Positions 61,223 through 64,000 of a DNA stretch of 64,000 nt are shown here, piece by piece. Positions within the stretch are counted from its first letter, which is position 1, and every line of letters begins with the position of its first letter. Source of the stretch: Sva-07 sp963716235. Lineage in GTDB: Bacteria > Actinomycetota > Acidimicrobiia > Acidimicrobiales > Ilumatobacteraceae. The stretch covers positions 248,001 through 312,000 of the forward strand of contig CAVQTE010000020.1 of NCBI GenBank assembly GCA_963716235.1, written 5' to 3'. Both the position numbers and the translations under genes were made by a program. The notes beneath the pieces are model-generated. The model did no database searches. It had not been told where the DNA came from and was given only the letters and a program-made list of their open reading frames with translations.

Positions 61223-62755
61223 TTACGACAGGCGGTCGAGGATGTTGCGGGTGATCTGTTCGACGTGGCGGTCACGTTCGGCGAGTCCCCACACCCAGTC
61301 GGTGCTCCCGGACGTGATGACCGTGCCGCCACCCGGCGACACGTATGTCCCGAGAATTGCGTGGCCGTGAGAGATCCGTTCGACGGCAGCACGATCGCGG
61401 GTGTCGAACAGCCGTGAGGCAATGAACTCGTCCTCGGCCGGCTCGTTCGGCGCCGGTGGTCGAGAGGCCGTCGTGCGGGTGAAGTGCGCAGCCGGTGCGC
61501 TGCCGAGGATCTCGAAGTTCGCCGGTGTGCCGTCCTCACCAGTCGGGTACGGCAGACCGTCGCGGTACGTGAAGGCGCAGCCGTCGCACTCGTAGCCGAC
61601 CACGGCGGCACGAGCTCCGAGCAGGTCGCCGTAGCCGAGACCGGTGCCGTCGAACATCCAGTGCTCGGCGCGGTGCAGCGTGTAGCCGGCGGCGCCGTTG
61701 GTGACCCGCTTGCCGATGCGGTGGTAGCCGCCCCGTGAGAAGCTCACGCCGGTCATGTGGTTCTCGGGCCGTTCGAGGAGATGGTCCGACCAGATGGTGG
61801 TGAGTTCGGCCTGGCGCTCGGTGTCGTAGACCGGGTCTCGCTTGAAGAAGCCCTTGTAGCCGACCATCGTGGCCGCCGGGCCGGTGCGATCCGCGCCCGT
61901 GGGATCCTCGTGACGGACCTGCCAGAAGGCCGTGTTCCCGGAGAAGAACGCGGCGTTGCCGCCCCGGGCGATGAATCGCTCGACGGTGTCGCGCATCTGG
62001 CCCGACCAGTACTCGTCGTGACCGATGGACAGGTACAGCCCGTAGGGCGACGCCTCCCCGAGCAACTCGGGATGCTCCTCGAGATCGGCATTCGTGACGA
62101 CGTCGATCTCGTAGCCCTCCCGATCCGCCCACTCGACGAATGGCAGCTCCCAGTTCGGCCAGCCGGCTGAGCCGCCGTAGGGAGACAGGTGGTTCATCCG
62201 CAGGTAGCCGACGTGGCTCGCCGACTGCGGGTCGGGCGGATACAGCGAGGTGACTCGCTGGCCGGCGCCGGGCGGTTTGTAGAGATAGCCCGGCGCCATC
62301 GGGCGCTGCATCGAGACCGAGGTGGCTCCGGTGTAGAGGTTGCGGCCGCCGAAATCATTGTAGGCGTGCCACGTGTTCGTCGACAGCGCGAGGAGGATCC
62401 GGGCAGAGGTCGTTTCGAGATCCGGGCGCACGACGAAGAACGCGTGAGTCCGTCGGGCCTTGCCGTCGACGTCGATCGTCAGGATCACTTCGTAGTAACC
62501 CGACGGCCACTGCGGTTCGACTGCGACCTCGGACGCTGCGGGCCAGCCGCACCCGCGCTCGGGGGCGTCGAGCGGCGTCGGATGATCACCGACCGGGATG
62601 TCGGTCTCGCTGTAGACCACGGTGCGCGTGGCCCCGATGTGCGCAACTTCCACGTCGAACGGACGGGCGCCGGACGACGATACGTGCAGCGCGACCCGCT
62701 CTCCTCCGGCGACCGATTGCGGCCAGCAGTACCCCGTCACCGTCTCGTATGCCAT
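61223..62755 (-). CDS. N,N-dimethylformamidase large-subunit-like protein
   Basis: A 510-residue protein. The N-terminal 110 residues are beta-rich (Ig-like). The C-terminal part matches the catalytic region of dimethylformamidase beta subunits: LALSTNTWHAYNDFGGRNLY, FVEWADREGYEIDVVTNADLEEHPELL, SIGHDEYWSGQMRDTVE and an AFFSGNTAFWQVR segment, which supply Tyr, Glu and His ligands for a mononuclear iron. No small-subunit gene is adjacent and the protein is shorter than the DMF enzyme (about 760). The substrate is probably a different amide. Confidence 0.7.
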   Translation of the reverse strand: MAYETVTGYCWPQSVAGGERVALHVSSSGARPFDVEVAHIGATRTVVYSETDIPVGDHPTPLDAPERGCGWPAASEVAVEPQWPSGYYEVILTIDVDGKARRTHAFFVVRPDLETTSARILLALSTNTWHAYNDFGGRNLYTGATSVSMQRPMAPGYLYKPPGAGQRVTSLYPPDPQSASHVGYLRMNHLSPYGGSAGWPNWELPFVEWADREGYEIDVVTNADLEEHPELLGEASPYGLYLSIGHDEYWSGQMRDTVERFIARGGNAAFFSGNTAFWQVRHEDPTGADRTGPAATMVGYKGFFKRDPVYDTERQAELTTIWSDHLLERPENHMTGVSFSRGGYHRIGKRVTNGAAGYTLHRAEHWMFDGTGLGYGDLLGARAAVVGYECDGCAFTYRDGLPYPTGEDGTPANFEILGSAPAAHFTRTTASRPPAPNEPAEDEFIASRLFDTRDRAAVERISHGHAILGTYVSPGGGTVITSGSTDWVWGLAERDRHVEQITRNILDRLS

Positions 62756-62881
62756 GACCCGACCCTACGCGCCGAATTCCCCGCGCACGGTACCCCTGCC
62801 GGGTCCACAAGACCAGAGTGCGACCGGTACGTTCGGTGTTCGCATGCCCGCCGATCGTCCCACCATCGAACCTGCGGCCAG

Positions 62882-63580
62882 GTGGACACCCACGCCGTGA
62901 GTGCTTCCGGCACGATCTGTCTCCAGGGTGGTCGAGAGTTGACACCACCGTGCGATGCGATGGACCGCTCGGTGCTCGATCGCTGCACGGGGACAGTGGT
63001 CGTGCTTGCCGGATCGGCGCGACGCGGGTCCGACTACGCCGGTTCGTCGGCTCGCACCGTTGCGCACTACCGACGCCTCGGTGTCGACGTCGACGTAGTT
63101 GCTGATCCGCGCGACGATCCCGAGGCCGCGCTCGACCAGTTGACCGAGAGCGTCGGATTGATCGTGATGCCCGGCGGGTCCCCCGCAGCGCTGCTCGACG
63201 TGCTCACCGTCGTCGGCGACGGCGCCATCGGGGCGCGTCTGATCGAGCTGTGGGACTCGGGAACCGGCATCTCTGGTGCGTCCGCAGGAGCGATGGTCCT
63301 GTGCGCGAACCTGACCAACCCTGAACGTGCCGGCTCCGTCATCAGCGGCTTGGGTCTGGTGCCGGGCCTCGCCATACCGCACTGGTCGCCCGGGTCCGAG
63401 CGGCGCTGGTCCCTGCCATGGTCAGGTCCAGGTTCGTTCCTGTGGGGTCTGCCCGAGTGCGGCGGAGTGCTCATCGAAAGTGCCACGATGGTCGCAGTCG
63501 GTCAAGGCGCAGCCGCGGTTCGGATCAGCGGCGACTGGGTGCCCGTCTCGAGGACCGGCCCTCAGCCACTGCCACGGTGA
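62882..63580 (+). CDS. Peptidase S51-like/type 1 glutamine amidotransferase-like protein
   Basis: A 232-residue protein. GTVVVLAGSARRGSDY, LIVMPGGSPAALLDVL, and GISGASAGAMVLC with the nucleophilic Ser are features of the S51 dipeptidase E/cyanophycinase fold. The following GLGLVPGLAIPHWSP matches the His-loop of the triad. Shorter than cyanophycinase. The start is a GTG (62882); a second GTG at 62897 is possible. Substrate unknown. Confidence 0.75.
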   Translation: MDTHAVSASGTICLQGGRELTPPCDAMDRSVLDRCTGTVVVLAGSARRGSDYAGSSARTVAHYRRLGVDVDVVADPRDDPEAALDQLTESVGLIVMPGGSPAALLDVLTVVGDGAIGARLIELWDSGTGISGASAGAMVLCANLTNPERAGSVISGLGLVPGLAIPHWSPGSERRWSLPWSGPGSFLWGLPECGGVLIESATMVAVGQGAAAVRISGDWVPVSRTGPQPLPR

Positions 63581-63583
63581 CGC

Positions 63584-64000
63584 TCACGTGGCCGTCAGCG
63601 TGACCTCGTCGAACACCGATCCATCTTGACCGATCGCTCGGAGCACGAGCTGGTCGCCGGTGACGGCAATGTCGACGAAGTTGTGCCACGAGTACGCCAC
63701 CGCGGTGAAGTCGTCCTCGCCGGTTCGGCGGGTGCCCGAGGCCCCACCGGTGACCACGTAGGTCACGCCGTCGATCGGCACGCTTCGCTGGTAGTCGTGG
63801 TCGTGGCCGGACAGGACGAGTTGCACGCCGTAGCGCTCGATGAACGGCGCGAGCGCTTCGCGCACCTCGGCGCTCGAGCCCTGGTAACCCGCCGAATAGG
63901 GCGGGTGGTGCACGGCGACGATCCGCCACGTGGCATCCGACGAGGCGAGCGTGTCGTCGAGGAACTGGAGCTGCGCCGGGTCGTCGATCTCGTTGGAGTC
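63584..64000 (-). CDS. Metallophosphoesterase, N-terminal part outside the window
   Basis: The C-terminal 138 residues are present. WRIVAVHHPPYSAG and LVLSGHDHDYQRSVP are the fourth and fifth metal-binding motifs (HHPP and GHDHxY) of calcineurin-type phosphoesterases, in the arrangement seen in purple acid phosphatase-like secreted enzymes. THYVVTGGASGTR-like strands (VTYVVTGGASG) follow, then a beta-rich end. Its 3' end lies 3 nt from the convergent S51-like gene. Confidence 0.85.
   Translation of the reverse strand, partial: DSNEIDDPAQLQFLDDTLASSDATWRIVAVHHPPYSAGYQGSSAEVREALAPFIERYGVQLVLSGHDHDYQRSVPIDGVTYVVTGGASGTRRTGEDDFTAVAYSWHNFVDIAVTGDQLVLRAIGQDGSVFDEVTLTAT

Overview
The window is high-GC actinobacterial chromosome, densely packed with housekeeping and transport genes. 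The gene content fits a lineage such as the Acidimicrobiia (Ilumatobacter-like): two F420-type LLM oxidoreductases, a long-form myo-inositol-phosphate synthase, a PAC2 protein, an ilvBNC operon with an actinobacterial-type attenuator, many GTG starts and many 4-base ATGA/GTGA gene overlaps. This placement is inferred from gene content only. I see no rRNA, tRNA, CRISPR array, transposase or phage gene.

Layout. 1-3.6 kb: end of an ABC substrate-binding lipoprotein, an LLM oxidoreductase, and a thioredoxin coupled to a sugar-isomerase-like protein. 3.7-12.6 kb: a CHAD-CYTH protein, an amidase, an FAD amine oxidase with a class III aminotransferase (probable polyamine/GABA catabolism), a saccharopine-dehydrogenase-like protein, AcuI-type reductase and a rhodanese. 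12.6-17.5 kb: TauE-type permease, then a TPP riboswitch controlling thiN-thiBPQ (thiamine uptake and pyrophosphorylation). 17.5-25.9 kb: a WXG100-like small protein with a 525-residue unknown, gnd-zwf-FMN reductase, a frameshifted EamA permease, a LuxR HTH stub, LtrA and an aldolase II protein. 25.9-31.1 kb: cobalamin riboswitch with btuFCD, plus cobO and cobT. 31-36 kb: aspartate aminotransferase, frameshifted serC, PAC2, metY and lysoplasmalogenase. 36.5-40.1 kb: ilvBNC behind a leader-peptide attenuator. 40.1-51.7 kb: regulators, folD, ino1 with a divergent LysR gene, dehydratase, 5-FTHF cyclo-ligase, flavin reductase, small membrane proteins, a serine hydrolase, an epimerase and ilvD. 51.8-57.7 kb: aldehyde dehydrogenase divergent from potADBC. 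57.7-64 kb: AIG2-like protein, dinB, LLM oxidoreductase with enoyl-CoA hydratase, a dimethylformamidase-like protein, an S51-like peptidase and a partial metallophosphoesterase.

How the parts work together. The branched-chain amino acid genes (ilvBNC, ilvD) lie in two blocks. PotADBC, the aldehyde dehydrogenase and the distant FAD oxidase/aminotransferase pair could form a putrescine-to-succinate-semialdehyde route. Vitamin economy is mostly uptake and salvage, each locus under its own riboswitch. No single large unknown system stands out. The most interesting signals are a family of exactly 31-nt palindromes at gene 3' ends, with near-identical copies 41 kb apart; the ilv attenuator; three +1 frameshifts in otherwise intact conserved genes; the reversed CHAD-CYTH order; and the orphan WXG-like gene pair.
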